Shown here piece by piece: positions 12,132 through 18,991 of a DNA stretch of 29,537 bases. Within the stretch, counting starts at the first letter, position 1. Every line of letters begins with the position of its first letter. Both the position numbers and the translations under genes were made by a program. This DNA comes from CALBPI01 sp038529355 (lineage in GTDB: Bacteria > Pseudomonadota > Gammaproteobacteria > Steroidobacterales > Woeseiaceae), in assembly GCA_038529355.1 (NCBI GenBank), contig JBCBDU010000043.1, positions 1 to 29,537 of the forward strand. Reading direction: 5' to 3'. The notes below the pieces were generated by a model that saw only the letters and a list, made by a program, of their open reading frames with translations, made no database searches and was not told where the DNA came from.

Positions 12132-12506
12132 ATGGCCACTATCAATCAGCTTGTTCGCAAGCCACGTTCGACCAAGCCGGAGAAAAGCAACGTTCCGGCG
12201 CTGGAAGCCAGCCCGCAGAAGCGCGGCGTGTGCACGCGTGTGTACACCACGACGCCTAAGAAGCCGAACTCGGCGATGCGCAAGGTTGCGCGTGTGCGTC
12301 TGACTAACGGCTATGAAGTCACCAGCTATATTGGCGGTGAAGGGCATAACCTGCAGGAACACTCGGTTGTGTTGATCCGTGGTGGTCGTGTGAAAGATTT
12401 GCCGGGTGTGCGCTACCACACCGTGCGCGGCACGCTCGATTGCGCCGGCGTCAGTGATCGTCGCCAGTCGCGCTCGAAATATGGCGCGAAGAAGCCAAAG
12501 GGCTAA
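12132..12506 (+). CDS. rpsL: 30S ribosomal protein S12
   Basis: S12 sits at the decoding centre and controls accuracy. The 124 residues are the usual length. The sequence has MATINQLVRKPR, the TTTPKKPNSAMRKVARVR loop with Lys43, and GGRVKDLPGVRYHTVRG with Lys88 and the adjacent Asp89, which is the methylthiolation site in E. coli. Both lysines are the streptomycin-sensitive type. It ends SRSKYGAKKPKG. ATG 12132 follows GAGAGGG. It is the first gene behind the str promoter. Confidence 0.99.
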   Translation: MATINQLVRKPRSTKPEKSNVPALEASPQKRGVCTRVYTTTPKKPNSAMRKVARVRLTNGYEVTSYIGGEGHNLQEHSVVLIRGGRVKDLPGVRYHTVRGTLDCAGVSDRRQSRSKYGAKKPKG

Positions 12507-12531
12507 CCGCACCTGCTACTGAATTTGTACG

Positions 12532-12566
12532 GCCGTCGTTGACGGCTATGACTGCCCGGACGGGCA
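12532..12566 (+). promoter_or_regulatory. Candidate S7 autoregulatory site between rpsL and rpsG
   Basis: In the 75-base spacer two hairpins lie in tandem: GCCGTC 12532-12537 with GACGGC 12541-12546, and TGCCC 12553-12557 with GGGCA 12562-12566. S7 is known in E. coli to bind the rpsL-rpsG spacer and reduce translation of rpsG and fusA. The position is right, but I could not match a specific S7 recognition sequence. Confidence 0.35.
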
Positions 12567-12581
12567 CTTGAGAAGAACGCT

Positions 12582-13061
12582 ATGTCGAGAAGAAATCAGG
12601 CACCGAAACGCAGCATCCTGCCGGACCCGAAATACAAGAGCCAACTGCTGGCCAAATTCATGAACATGGTCATGAACGACGGCAAGAAGTCTGTAGCCGA
12701 GCGCATCATTTATGGCGCTTTGGATCGCATGAGCGAGCGTGGTGGTATTGCTGATGAGCAGTCTCTCGAAATGCTTGAGCAAGCGCTCGAGAACATCAAG
12801 CCGGCGGTCGAGGTGAAATCTCGCCGTGTGGGTGGTGCGACCTACCAGGTGCCAGTTGAAGTGCGCCCGCAGCGACGTCAAACATTGGCGATGCGCTGGG
12901 TGATTGACGCTGCGCGCAAGCGTAGTGAGAAGACTATGGCCCACCGTCTCGCACATGAGCTGATGGATGCGGCGGAGAATCGCGGCGCAGCCGTCAAGAA
13001 GAAGGAAGATGTCCATCGTATGGCTGAGGCGAACAAAGCGTTCTCTCACTACCGCTGGTAA
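12582..13061 (+). CDS. rpsG: 30S ribosomal protein S7
   Basis: S7 starts assembly of the 30S head and lines the E site. The protein has 159 residues, ending in AFSHYRW as in most bacteria, and lacks the C-terminal extension of E. coli K-12. Conserved parts are ILPDPKYKSQLLAKFMN near the N-terminus, NDGKKSVAERIIYGALD, VEVKSRRVGGATYQVPVEVR and the closing KKKEDVHRMAEANKAF. A few extra residues lie around GGIADEQSLE compared with E. coli. ATG 12582 is the family start; only a weak AGAAG precedes it, so coupling to rpsL or the hairpins upstream may matter. Confidence 0.99.
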   Translation: MSRRNQAPKRSILPDPKYKSQLLAKFMNMVMNDGKKSVAERIIYGALDRMSERGGIADEQSLEMLEQALENIKPAVEVKSRRVGGATYQVPVEVRPQRRQTLAMRWVIDAARKRSEKTMAHRLAHELMDAAENRGAAVKKKEDVHRMAEANKAFSHYRW

Positions 13062-13099
13062 AGCATCTCTTTACCTATCAGAGTTTTTTAGGACCTTCC

Positions 13100-15187
13100 G
13101 TGGCACGCACAACCCCGATCGATCGTTATCGCAACATTGGCATCATGGCCCACATTGATGCTGGCAAGACGACGACGACAGAACGCATTCTGTTCTATAC
13201 CGGTGTTTCGCACAAAATTGGCGAAGTGCATGACGGTGCTGCGACGATGGACTGGATGGAGCAGGAGCAGGAGCGTGGCATCACGATTACCTCTGCTGCG
13301 ACCACGTGTTTCTGGTCTGGTATGGATCAGCAGTTCGACCAACATCGCATCAACATCATCGATACCCCGGGGCACGTTGACTTCACGATTGAAGTTGAGC
13401 GCAGCCTGCGCGTGCTCGATGGTGCGGTAACGGTGTTGTGTTCTGTCGGTGGTGTAGAGCCGCAGACCGAAACGGTTTGGCGCCAGGGCAACAAATATGA
13501 AGTGCCACGCATGATCTTTGTCAACAAGATGGATCGCGCCGGCGCTGATTACCTGCGCGTTATCGAACAGGTCAAAACCCGTTTGGGCGCGAACGCTGTG
13601 CCGATTCAGTTGCCGATCGGCGCTGAAGAAGACTTTCTGGGCATTATCGATCTGATCGAAATGCGCGCGATCTACTGGGAAACCGAGAACATGGGCATGA
13701 CCTATGAAGCTAAGGAAATCCCAGCTGAGCTTGCGGACGAAGCCGCAAAGTGGCGTGAAAATATGATCGAAGCGGCTGCCGAAGCCGACGAAGAGCTGCT
13801 CGACAAGTTCCTGAATGACGGCGAGCTGAGCGTTCAGGAAATCAAGCGCGGCTTGCGTGCGCGTACGCTCGCTAACGAAGTCGTGTTGACGATGTGCGGT
13901 ACCGCGTTCAAGAACAAGGGCGTGCAGGCGATGCTGGATGCCGTGATCGAATTCATGCCATCGCCGATCGACGTGCCTGCGATCAAAGGCATTAACGATG
14001 ACGAATCCGAAGGCGTTCGCGAGTCTCGCGACGATGCGCCGTTCGCGGCATTGGCGTTCAAAATCGCCACAGACCCGTTCGTTGGTAACCTGACGTTTTT
14101 CCGTGTGTACTCGGGCGTGCTCAATTCCGGCGACACCGTATACAACCCGGTAAAGAGCAAGAAAGAGCGTATCGGCCGCATTCTGCAGATGCACTCGAAC
14201 AACCGGGAAGAGATCAAAGAAGTGCGCGCCGGCGATATCGCCGCTGCCGTTGGCCTTAAAGATGTCACAACGGGCGACACGCTGAGCGATCTGAAAGAAA
14301 TCATCACGCTTGAGCGCATGGAATTCCCGGAGCCGGTGATCGCCGTTGCTGTGGAACCCAAGACCAAGCCTGACCAGGAAAAGATGGGTATCGCATTGCA
14401 GAAGCTTGCGAAAGAAGACCCGTCGTTCCGCGTGCACACCGACGAAGAGTCGGGTCAGACGATTATCTCCGGCATGGGTGAGTTGCACCTGGAGATCATC
14501 GTTGATCGCATGAAGCGCGAATTCAAGGTCGACGCGAATGTTGGTAAACCGCAAGTTGCCTATCGCGAAACCATCCGCGGCATGGTTGAGCAGGAAGGCA
14601 AATTTGTCCGCCAGTCTGGTGGTCGCGGTCAGTACGGCCACGTGTTCTTGAAAATCGAACCGCAGGAAGCGGGTGCTGGTTACGAGTTCGTCAACGCAAT
14701 CGTTGGTGGTGTTGTGCCGAAGGAATACATCGGTGCCGTCGACAAGGGCGTTCAGGAGCAAATGGAAAACGGCGTCATCGCCGGTTACCCGGTTGTTGAC
14801 TGTAAAGTTACGCTGTATGACGGCTCTTACCATGACGTCGATTCCAACGAGATGGCGTTCAAGATTGCTGGCTCAATGTGCTTTAAAGAAGGCGTGGCGA
14901 AAGCCAAGCCCGTATTGCTTGAGCCGATGATGAAGGTCGAAGTGGTCACGCCCGAAGACTATTTCGGCGACGTGATGGGCGACCTGAACCGTCGTCGTGG
15001 TTTGCCACAGGGCATGGAAGATTCGCCGTCGGGCAAAGTCCTGAAAGCGGAAGTGCCACTGTCCGAGATGTTCGGTTACGCCACCGATCTGCGTTCGATG
15101 ACGCAGGGTCGTGCCAACTATTCGATGGAGTTCGGCAAGTACGCCGAAGTGCCGCAAAACGTTGCTGAAACGATTACCAAAAGGTAA
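13100..15187 (+). CDS. fusA: Elongation factor G
   Basis: EF-G is the GTPase that drives translocation and, with RRF, recycles ribosomes. It has 695 residues (E. coli 704). The GTPase domain shows AHIDAGKTTTTE (P-loop, Lys23), RGITITSAATT (switch I side), DTPGHVDF (switch II) and NKMDRAG. Domains II-V follow, with VYSGVLNSGDTVYNP, SGMGELHLEIIVDRMKREF and the domain IV tip region RQSGGRGQYGHV. The C-terminus reads FGYATDLRSMTQGRANYSMEF. The start is GTG at 13100 behind TTTTTAGGA; no in-frame ATG fits. It lies 38 bases after rpsG. Confidence 0.99.
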   Translation: MARTTPIDRYRNIGIMAHIDAGKTTTTERILFYTGVSHKIGEVHDGAATMDWMEQEQERGITITSAATTCFWSGMDQQFDQHRINIIDTPGHVDFTIEVERSLRVLDGAVTVLCSVGGVEPQTETVWRQGNKYEVPRMIFVNKMDRAGADYLRVIEQVKTRLGANAVPIQLPIGAEEDFLGIIDLIEMRAIYWETENMGMTYEAKEIPAELADEAAKWRENMIEAAAEADEELLDKFLNDGELSVQEIKRGLRARTLANEVVLTMCGTAFKNKGVQAMLDAVIEFMPSPIDVPAIKGINDDESEGVRESRDDAPFAALAFKIATDPFVGNLTFFRVYSGVLNSGDTVYNPVKSKKERIGRILQMHSNNREEIKEVRAGDIAAAVGLKDVTTGDTLSDLKEIITLERMEFPEPVIAVAVEPKTKPDQEKMGIALQKLAKEDPSFRVHTDEESGQTIISGMGELHLEIIVDRMKREFKVDANVGKPQVAYRETIRGMVEQEGKFVRQSGGRGQYGHVFLKIEPQEAGAGYEFVNAIVGGVVPKEYIGAVDKGVQEQMENGVIAGYPVVDCKVTLYDGSYHDVDSNEMAFKIAGSMCFKEGVAKAKPVLLEPMMKVEVVTPEDYFGDVMGDLNRRRGLPQGMEDSPSGKVLKAEVPLSEMFGYATDLRSMTQGRANYSMEFGKYAEVPQNVAETITKR

Positions 15188-15252
15188 TCGTGCACGCAGC
15201 TACTGTATTTTTTAGCTCATACCATTAGGTTTCTGACCGGAGAGAAGGGTCG

Positions 15253-16443
15253 ATGTCAAAAGAGAAATTTGAAAGAACCAAACCGCACGTAAACGTAGGC
15301 ACGATTGGCCACGTAGACCACGGCAAGACAACGCTGACAGCGGCGCTGACCAAGTGTATGGCTGAGAAGCACGGTGGAGAAGTTCGCGCTTACGACCAGA
15401 TCGATAACGCGCCGGAAGAGAAGGCTCGTGGTATCACGATCGCAACCGCGCACGTTGAGTACGAGAGCGACATCCGTCACTACGCGCACGTTGACTGTCC
15501 GGGACACGCTGACTATGTGAAGAACATGATCACCGGTGCTGCGCAGATGGACGGTGCGATCCTGGTGGTAAACGCCGCTGACGGCCCGATGCCGCAAACG
15601 CGCGAGCACATCCTGCTGGCACGTCAGGTGGGTGTTCCGTACATCGTTGTGTACATGAACAAAGCCGACATGGTTGACGATGAAGAGCTGTTGGAGCTGG
15701 TTGAGATGGAGATCCGTGATCTTCTGTCGACGTACGAGTTCCCGGGCGACGACACGCCAGTGATCACCGGTTCTGCGCTGAAAGCGTTCGAAGGCGATGA
15801 GTCAGACATCGGTATTCCGTCGATCTACAAGCTGATCGATGCGATGGACAGCTACATTCCGGAGCCAGAGCGCGCTGTGGATGGTGACTTTTTGATGCCG
15901 GTAGAGGATGTGTTCTCTATCTCGGGTCGCGGCACGGTGGTAACCGGTCGTATCGAGCGCGGTATTGTGAACGTGGGTGATGAGATCGAGATCGTTGGTA
16001 TCAACGACACGACCAAGACCACGTGTACCGGTGTTGAGATGTTCAGAAAGCTGCTGGACCAGGGCATGGCTGGGGACAACGTTGGCGTGCTGCTGCGTGG
16101 TACCAAGCGTGACGAGGTTGAGCGTGGACAGGTTCTGGCCAAGCCGGGCTCGATCACGCCGCACACCAAGTTCGAGGCGGAAGTCTACATCCTGAACAAG
16201 GAAGAGGGTGGTCGTCATACGCCGTTCTTCAAAGGCTATCGTCCGCAGTTCTACTTCCGCACGACGGATGTGACGGGTGCGTGCGAGTTGCCGGAAGGCA
16301 CCGAGATGGTGATGCCTGGCGATAACGTACAGATGGTGGTTGAGCTGATCGCACCGATTGCGATGGAAGACGGTCTGCGTTTTGCCATCCGAGAGGGTGG
16401 TCGCACCGTTGGTGCTGGCGTTGTTGCCAAGATCATCGAGTAG
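15253..16443 (+). CDS. tuf: Elongation factor Tu
   Basis: EF-Tu delivers aminoacyl-tRNA to the A site. The 396 residues are typical. GTPase motifs are GHVDHGKTTLT (about 19-29), ARGITIATAHVEYE (switch I), VDCPGHADYVKNM with catalytic His85, and NKADMVD, where the usual gammaproteobacterial NKCD reads NKAD and still fits NKxD. Domain II has GRGTVVTGRIERG and domain III has HTPFFKGYRPQFYFRT and GGRTVGAGVVAKI. The ribosome-binding site is GGAGAGAAGGG. Many gammaproteobacteria carry a second tuf upstream of secE, which would lie outside this window. A 530-base spacer follows, unusually long before rpsJ. Confidence 0.99.
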   Translation: MSKEKFERTKPHVNVGTIGHVDHGKTTLTAALTKCMAEKHGGEVRAYDQIDNAPEEKARGITIATAHVEYESDIRHYAHVDCPGHADYVKNMITGAAQMDGAILVVNAADGPMPQTREHILLARQVGVPYIVVYMNKADMVDDEELLELVEMEIRDLLSTYEFPGDDTPVITGSALKAFEGDESDIGIPSIYKLIDAMDSYIPEPERAVDGDFLMPVEDVFSISGRGTVVTGRIERGIVNVGDEIEIVGINDTTKTTCTGVEMFRKLLDQGMAGDNVGVLLRGTKRDEVERGQVLAKPGSITPHTKFEAEVYILNKEEGGRHTPFFKGYRPQFYFRTTDVTGACELPEGTEMVMPGDNVQMVVELIAPIAMEDGLRFAIREGGRTVGAGVVAKIIE

Positions 16444-16474
16444 CTACAAACGCGGGATGTAAAGAACAACGCAG

Positions 16475-16561
16475 CGAGCTGTGTCGGGAACTCGACTTTT
16501 TCTCCATGGCTCACTTCGCTGCGCTTTACTTCCGAAAAAGCCAAGTTCCCGACACAGCTCG
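16475..16561. repeat. Core-loop hairpin element, copy 1
   Basis: Arms 16475-16501 and 16535-16561 are inverted repeats, 25 of 27 positions paired. They enclose a 33-base core (16502-16534) that begins CTCCATGGCTCAC and ends TTTACTTCCG. The same core appears in exact reverse complement at 16724-16756 inside another hairpin with a different stem. The inner ends of the arms are T5 and A5. It begins 31 bases after the tuf stop, so on RNA it could also act as a terminator or 3'-end barrier for the tuf message. I do not recognise the family. Confidence 0.85.
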
Positions 16562-16697
16562 GTTAGGCTTGGTGGTAAGAAACATCTCGGCGTCATGCGG
16601 TCAGCGCATTGTCGCTGAGGTCATCCCGGACTTTCCGCACCAACGGTGCGGGATGTGGGAGAAGGTAAGGAGCTGACCTTGCGGTCAGCGGCTCATA
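16562..16697. other. Spacer with three short hairpins between the two elements
   Basis: No gene. TCAGCG 16601-16606 pairs with CGCTGA 16613-16618; CCGCACC 16635-16641 with GGTGCGG 16645-16651; GCTGACC 16672-16678 with GGTCAGC 16683-16689. TGCGGTCAGCG occurs twice as a direct repeat (16596-16606 and 16680-16690). The CATCCCGG start of the middle part resembles short dispersed repeats of proteobacteria, but this cannot be settled from one window. Confidence 0.5.
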
Positions 16698-16782
16698 GAT
16701 CTGGGCTTGGAATACTTCTATTACGGAAGTAAAGCGCAGCGAAGTGAGCCATGGAGTAATAGAAGTATTCCAAGCCCAGATC
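16698..16782. repeat. Core-loop hairpin element, copy 2 (inverted)
   Basis: Arms 16698-16723 and 16757-16782 are perfect inverted repeats of 26 bp. The core 16724-16756, starting CGGAAGTAAAGCG and ending GAGCCATGGAG, is the exact reverse complement of the core of copy 1 (33 of 33). With both cores in one orientation, the arms of the two copies agree at about 14 of 26 aligned positions. They therefore look like related stems that diverged while keeping self-complementarity. Confidence 0.88.
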
Positions 16783-16894
16783 GGCAACGAAGCTGCTGAT
16801 CCAACAGCTTGGGGTACGACAAGGTTCCATGGCCTAGATCGGCAACGAAGTTGCCGACGCCAAGGTTCAGGAGCACAGGTTCGAATTTCGAACC
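16778..16894. repeat. Direct repeats and palindromes before rpsJ
   Basis: AGATCGGCAACGAAG occurs at 16778-16792 and 16836-16850, and similarity continues for about ten more bases. The first copy starts inside the right arm of hairpin element 2. The second forms a perfect GGCAAC-GAA-GTTGCC hairpin (16841-16855). TTCCATGGCC at 16825-16834 echoes the CCATGG of the 33-base core, so this may be a decayed third copy. GGTTCGAA-T-TTCGAACC (16878-16894) is a further palindrome. From 16895 to 16973 I see only the rpsJ ribosome-binding site. Confidence 0.6.
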
Positions 16895-16973
16895 AGGAAC
16901 GAAGAGAATTTGAATACCGCTCTGTCTGCAACAGCGACAAGCGTTGAGCAGAAACGAGTAAAAGGCTAAGCAC

Positions 16974-17288
16974 ATGGCAACGAACCAGAACATTAGAATC
17001 CGCCTGAAGGCTTTCGATCACCGTCTGATCGACACGTCTGCACGGGAAATCGTCGATACGGCGAAGCGCACCGGTGCAACGGTCAAAGGTCCGGTGCCGT
17101 TGCCAACCAAGATGGAGCGTTTCACCATTTTGATCTCTCCGCACGTCAACAAAGACGCGCGTGATCAATATGAACTGCGTACCCACAAGCGCTTGATGGA
17201 TATCGTCGATCCGACCGATAAGACCGTCGATGCGTTGATGAAGCTGGAATTGCCGGCGGGTGTGGACGTCCAGATCAAGTTGAACTAG
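16974..17288 (+). CDS. rpsJ: 30S ribosomal protein S10
   Basis: S10 is a 30S head protein that also acts as NusE, binding NusB for antitermination and the NusG C-terminal domain to couple transcription and translation. It has 104 residues (E. coli 103). Conserved segments are IRIRLKAFDHRLID, EIVDTAKRTGATVKGPVPLP, ISPHVNKDARDQYELRTHKR and LPAGVDVQIKLN. ATG 16974 lies behind AAAAGG. Unusually, it is isolated by 530 non-coding bases upstream and 437 downstream, whereas in E. coli it heads a compact S10 operon. Confidence 0.99.
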   Translation: MATNQNIRIRLKAFDHRLIDTSAREIVDTAKRTGATVKGPVPLPTKMERFTILISPHVNKDARDQYELRTHKRLMDIVDPTDKTVDALMKLELPAGVDVQIKLN

Positions 17289-17340
17289 CACGAGGTGCAG
17301 CAGGGCTAGCGCTGCAAGCGCAGTTTCTACTGAAATCTTG

Positions 17341-17375
17341 TTGTAATCCTGAATTTGCCCGCTATAATAGCGGGC
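17341..17375 (+). promoter_or_regulatory. Promoter with its -10 box inside a perfect 19-base palindrome
   Basis: TTGTAA (17341-17346) is followed, 16 bases later, by a consensus TATAAT (17363-17368). The -10 box lies inside GCCCGCTAT-A-ATAGCGGGC (17357-17375), a perfect palindrome centred on 17366 that would reach about the transcription start. Such overlap is what a repressor operator looks like, although it could also form a short hairpin in RNA. It lies 52 bases after rpsJ and would drive rplC onward with a leader of about 350 bases. Confidence 0.65.
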
Positions 17376-17725
17376 TGCGCAATTGGCGTTGATCGAAAAC
17401 ACAGATTTTCGGCTGCTAACTGCGTCAAACCAGCGCCATCGGGTAAGGCTCGATGGCGCGGTCGTCTCTGGGCTCTGCGTATTGCAGTGTCATCGGACGA
17501 TCTGATGGACCTTTTAAAGGCTTCCGGTATTGGCTCTTTCGCAACGCCGCCAGGTGGTGGGTTGTTGAGCTGCAGGCCGGAGCGGCCGCTCGCGAACCAC
17601 TGGTCAGGTACCGGCAGGCGTGAATCAAGCGGCAGACAGCGCGCGCCAATTGCAGTGTGTGACTGACCGGACTTTTTGGATTTTTTTGTAGCGACCAATC
17701 GTAGTCGGTACGTAGGAAGAGAAAC
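17376..17725 (+). other. Long structured leader upstream of rplC
   Basis: No credible gene. Hairpins: CGAAAA 17394-17399 with TTTTCG 17406-17411; GCGCCATCG 17433-17441 with CGATGGCGC 17451-17459, extendable inward; GGTCGTCT 17460-17467 with GGACGATC 17495-17502 (two wobbles). GAGCGGCCGCTC (17580-17591) is a palindrome. A long-range helix pairs GCAATTGGCG 17379-17388 with CGCCAATTGC 17644-17653, closing most of the leader. L4 is known to autoregulate the S10 operon through a leader in E. coli; this may be a relocated equivalent, but no match to that leader was recognised. Confidence 0.5.
17600..17687 (+). terminator. Candidate attenuator before rplC
   Basis: CTGGTCAG (17600-17607) pairs with CTGACCGG (17663-17670), including one U-G pair. 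Two T-runs follow at once: five at 17673-17677 and seven at 17681-17687. The loop is long (55 bases) and GC-rich. Its right arm lies just after one strand of the long-range helix 17379-17388/17644-17653, and the two helices cross, so they would compete or form a pseudoknot. The rplC ribosome-binding site is about 25 bases further on. Confidence 0.45.
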
Positions 17726-18376
17726 ATGACGATTGCAATCGTTGGCCGCAAATGCGGCATGACGCGCATCTTTACGGAAGACGGAGCCTCTGTGCCCGTA
17801 ACCGTCATCGAAGCCACGCCTAACCGCGTTACGCAGGTAAAAACCGTCGAAACCGATGGTTACCGCGCAATTCAGGTTGCTGCTGGCACCGTGAAAGCGT
17901 CTCACGTCACCAAACCACTGGCAGGTCATTACGCTGTTGCCAAATCAGAAGCTGGCAAGCGCCTTGTCGAGCATCGCCTGAGCGAAGGCGAGGGCGACGA
18001 GCTGGCTGTCGGTAGCGAAGTGACGGTCGATATGTTTGAAGCCGGCCAGAAGGTCGACATTATCGGCACGACGATCGGTAAGGGTTTTGCCGGTACCGTC
18101 AAGCGCCACAACTTCAGCATGCAGGACGCCACACACGGCAACTCGATTTCGCATCGTGCGCCTGGCTCCATCGGTCAAAACCAAACACCAGGTCGCGTTT
18201 TTAAGGGCAAGAAAATGTCCGGCCACATGGGTAACGTCCGTCGCACCGTGCAGAACCTCGAGGTTGTACGTGTCGATCAGGAAAAACATCTGATTCTGGT
18301 CAAGGGCGCTGTCCCGGGCCACGCCGACGGCAGCGTTATTGTTCGTCCGGCGATCAAGCAACGGAAAGGGGCGTAA
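17726..18376 (+). CDS. rplC: 50S ribosomal protein L3
   Basis: L3 is an early-assembly protein whose extended loop reaches towards the peptidyl transferase centre. It has 216 residues (E. coli 209). The N-terminus IVGRKCGMTRIFTEDG is typical. The central extension GFAGTVKRHNFSMQDATHGN leads into the loop SIGQNQTPGRVFKGKKMSGH, whose second Gln corresponds to the PrmB methylation site of E. coli. It closes with LILVKGAVPGHADGSVIVRP. ATG 17726 follows TAGGAAGAG. It is the first gene behind the promoter at 17341-17375 and lies three bases before rplD. Confidence 0.98.
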   Translation: MTIAIVGRKCGMTRIFTEDGASVPVTVIEATPNRVTQVKTVETDGYRAIQVAAGTVKASHVTKPLAGHYAVAKSEAGKRLVEHRLSEGEGDELAVGSEVTVDMFEAGQKVDIIGTTIGKGFAGTVKRHNFSMQDATHGNSISHRAPGSIGQNQTPGRVFKGKKMSGHMGNVRRTVQNLEVVRVDQEKHLILVKGAVPGHADGSVIVRPAIKQRKGA

Positions 18377-18379
18377 CCC

Positions 18380-18991
18380 ATGGCGTTGAAACTCGATATC
18401 GTTGGCGCCAAAGGTGGCATCGAAGTCTCCGAGCAAGCGTTCGGCGTAGATTTTAATGAGCCATTGATTCACCAGGTCGTCACGGCCTGGCTGGCAGGTG
18501 CCCGCAGCGGCACGAAGCGTCAGAAGAATCGCTCTGAAGTTCGTGGCGGCGGTGCCAAGCCCTGGCGCCAGAAAGGCACCGGCCGCGCTCGCGCTGGTAC
18601 GATCCGCAGCCCGATCTGGGTCGGCGGTGGTCGCGCGTTCGCTGCGCGTCCGCGTGACTACGAACAAAAAGTAAATCGCAAGATGTACCGCGGCGCGCTG
18701 CGTTCGCTGTTCTCTGAGCTGCTGCGTCAGGAACGTCTGGTTGTTGTTGAGTCTCTGACCGTCGATGCGCCCAAAACCAAAGAGCTGGCCGCGAAACTCA
18801 AGGACTTGTCGCTGGACAACGTGCTGATCGTCAACGAAGCGTTTGATGAGAATCTGTACCTCGCCGCACGCAACTTGAAGAACGTCGGCATCATCGACGT
18901 GACGGCAATCGATCCGGTCACGCTGCTGCGTTTTGAGAAGGTCGTCATTACCGTGCCGGCACTGAAACTGGTTGAGGAGCGTTTGTCATGA
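18380..18991 (+). CDS. rplD: 50S ribosomal protein L4
   Basis: L4 lines the peptide exit tunnel, and in E. coli it represses the S10 operon at both transcription and translation. It has 203 residues (E. coli 201). The tunnel loop is present around residues 45-85: RSEVRGGGAKPWRQKGTGRA then RSPIWVGGGRAFAARPRDY. The globular part has VNRKMYRGALRSLFSELLRQ, FDENLYLAARNLKNV and ends VITVPALKLVEERLS. ATG 18380 is three bases after the rplC stop, with AAAGGGG as ribosome-binding site inside rplC. It overlaps rplW by four bases. As the likely autoregulator, it is a prime candidate to act on the leader before rplC. Confidence 0.98.
   Translation: MALKLDIVGAKGGIEVSEQAFGVDFNEPLIHQVVTAWLAGARSGTKRQKNRSEVRGGGAKPWRQKGTGRARAGTIRSPIWVGGGRAFAARPRDYEQKVNRKMYRGALRSLFSELLRQERLVVVESLTVDAPKTKELAAKLKDLSLDNVLIVNEAFDENLYLAARNLKNVGIIDVTAIDPVTLLRFEKVVITVPALKLVEERLS

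Noticed and set aside
13088..14833. Long minus-strand open frame (581 codons) opposite fusA
   Set aside because: It lies wholly antisense to a fully conserved EF-G gene, has no recognisable domain and is rich in His/Arg/Phe as expected of a codon-bias shadow.
15188..15252. Possible tuf promoter in the fusA-tuf gap
   Set aside because: There is a T-rich stretch but no acceptable -35/-10 pair; co-transcription with fusA is simpler.
16562..16697. Remnant of an insertion sequence between the hairpins
   Set aside because: No transposase fragment, terminal inverted repeats or target duplication could be recognised.
16744..16947. 67-codon open frame in the tuf-rpsJ spacer
   Set aside because: It begins inside the 33-base core and runs through inverted repeats; no ribosome-binding site and no protein similarity.
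17355..17666. 103-codon plus-strand open frame in the rpsJ-rplC spacer
   Set aside because: It starts at TTG inside the promoter palindrome, has no ribosome-binding site or family match, and its bases are better explained by leader hairpins.
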